A stretch of 64,000 nt of DNA, from positions 434,001 to 498,000 of the forward strand of contig JANFNE010000038.1 in assembly GCA_024867545.1 (NCBI GenBank), in the 5' to 3' direction. Positions 63,954-64,000 of the stretch are shown in pieces. Within the stretch, counting starts at the first letter, position 1. Every line of letters begins with the position of its first letter. The position numbers were made by a program, and so were the translations under genes. A model generated the notes under the pieces. That model saw nothing but the letters and a program-made list of their open reading frames with translations, was not told where the DNA came from and ran no database searches. This DNA comes from Phytopythium helicoides. Lineage: Eukaryota > Oomycota > Peronosporomycetes > Pythiales > Pythiaceae.

Positions 63954-64000
63954 TGGCCAATGTGGGATTCGAACCCACGCCCTTTCAGACCAGTGCCTTA
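63954..64000 (-). tRNA. tRNA-Leu(AAG), array copy 17, cut by window end
   Basis: The 3' 47 nt of the gene (T arm, variable arm and 3' anticodon side) are present and match the other copies; the 5' part lies beyond the window. Confidence 0.9.

Larger units (their letters stand above)
53269..64000. repeat. Tandem array of tRNA-Leu(AAG) units, 603-639 bp
   Basis: About seventeen head-to-tail units, each with an 80 bp tRNA-Leu gene and a ~520-560 bp spacer. Reading rightward from a tRNA, each spacer has an AT-rich stretch with ATATATA, a CA/AAC-rich low-complexity tract with length variants, a ~110 bp non-repetitive block (CACGCTCACGACCCACACGA onward), a GAGAGATC microsatellite, a second ~100 bp block and an AG-rich tract before the next tRNA. 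Start-to-start distances are 639, 639, 628, 628, 628, 639, 628, 639, 620, 603, 639, 629, 631, 637, 636 and 638 bp. Units are nearly identical apart from these length variants. The array runs past the window end. Confidence 0.97.

Noticed and set aside
53452..63978. Repeated ORFs of 60-167 codons in every unit of the array
   Set aside because: They run through the tRNA gene, CA tracts and microsatellite, recur only because the unit recurs, and have low-complexity translations (Thr/His/Asn or Ser/Leu runs). Frames break with each length variant.
53269..64000. CRISPR array or SINE cluster
   Set aside because: Units are ~630 bp with no short repeat/unique spacer pattern. SINEs would be dispersed with poly-A or 3' tails and decayed tRNA heads; here the tRNA is intact and arranged head to tail.

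Overview
The window is nuclear DNA of an oomycete, most likely a Phytophthora/Pythium-type species. The evidence is compact genes with short 55-95 nt GT-AG introns, GC-rich coding sequence with strong G/C third-position bias, an AA17-type secreted copper oxygenase (a family known from oomycetes), a flagellar CCDC146 homologue (zoospores), and a Ty3/Gypsy element with a chromodomain. No species call is possible from sequence alone.

Layout. Positions 1-40.5 kb are gene-dense and ordinary housekeeping in character: C2-DysF protein, Hsp70-TPR fusion (-), AA17 LPMO (-), Tudor-like/HNH protein, CCT-motif regulator, mitochondrial aspartate aminotransferase (-), histone H1, coiled-coil protein (-), isovaleryl-CoA-dehydrogenase-like enzyme, BET bromodomain protein, a six-exon coiled-coil protein, CCDC146 (-), EDR2/DUF1336 protein, D-2-hydroxyglutarate-type FAD dehydrogenase (-), REI1/ZNF622, MO25, a PX protein, LAS1 and mitochondrial HslU (-). 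Genes mostly alternate strands, giving convergent 3' ends only 31-200 bp apart and short shared upstream regions. Positions 40.5-44.3 kb are AT-richer and almost gene-free, with hairpins resembling LTR termini.

Positions 44266-52437 are a complete, fairly young Ty3/Gypsy element: two ~540 bp LTRs about 98% alike, a 5 bp target duplication (ccgcc), gag, pol in the -1 frame behind a textbook slippery site plus hairpin, a C-terminal chromodomain, and a long extra ORF on the opposite strand between pol and the 3' LTR.

From 53269 to the end of the window lies the most striking feature: a head-to-tail array of ~603-639 bp units, each with one tRNA-Leu(AAG) gene on the minus strand, its own upstream TATA/CAA elements and TTTT terminator, separated by low-complexity and microsatellite spacers. 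Sixteen complete tRNA genes are present, plus one copy cut at its anticodon at the left edge and one cut by the window end, so the array continues to the right.

Functional links are loose. mAspAT, the IVD-like enzyme, the D-2-hydroxyacid dehydrogenase and HslU are likely mitochondrial; LAS1 and REI1/ZNF622 both serve 60S ribosome maturation; H1 and the BET protein are chromatin factors; CCDC146 and possibly the neighbouring coiled-coil gene belong to the flagellar/centriolar set. Exon boundaries were inferred by eye from GT-AG sites and reading-frame continuity.
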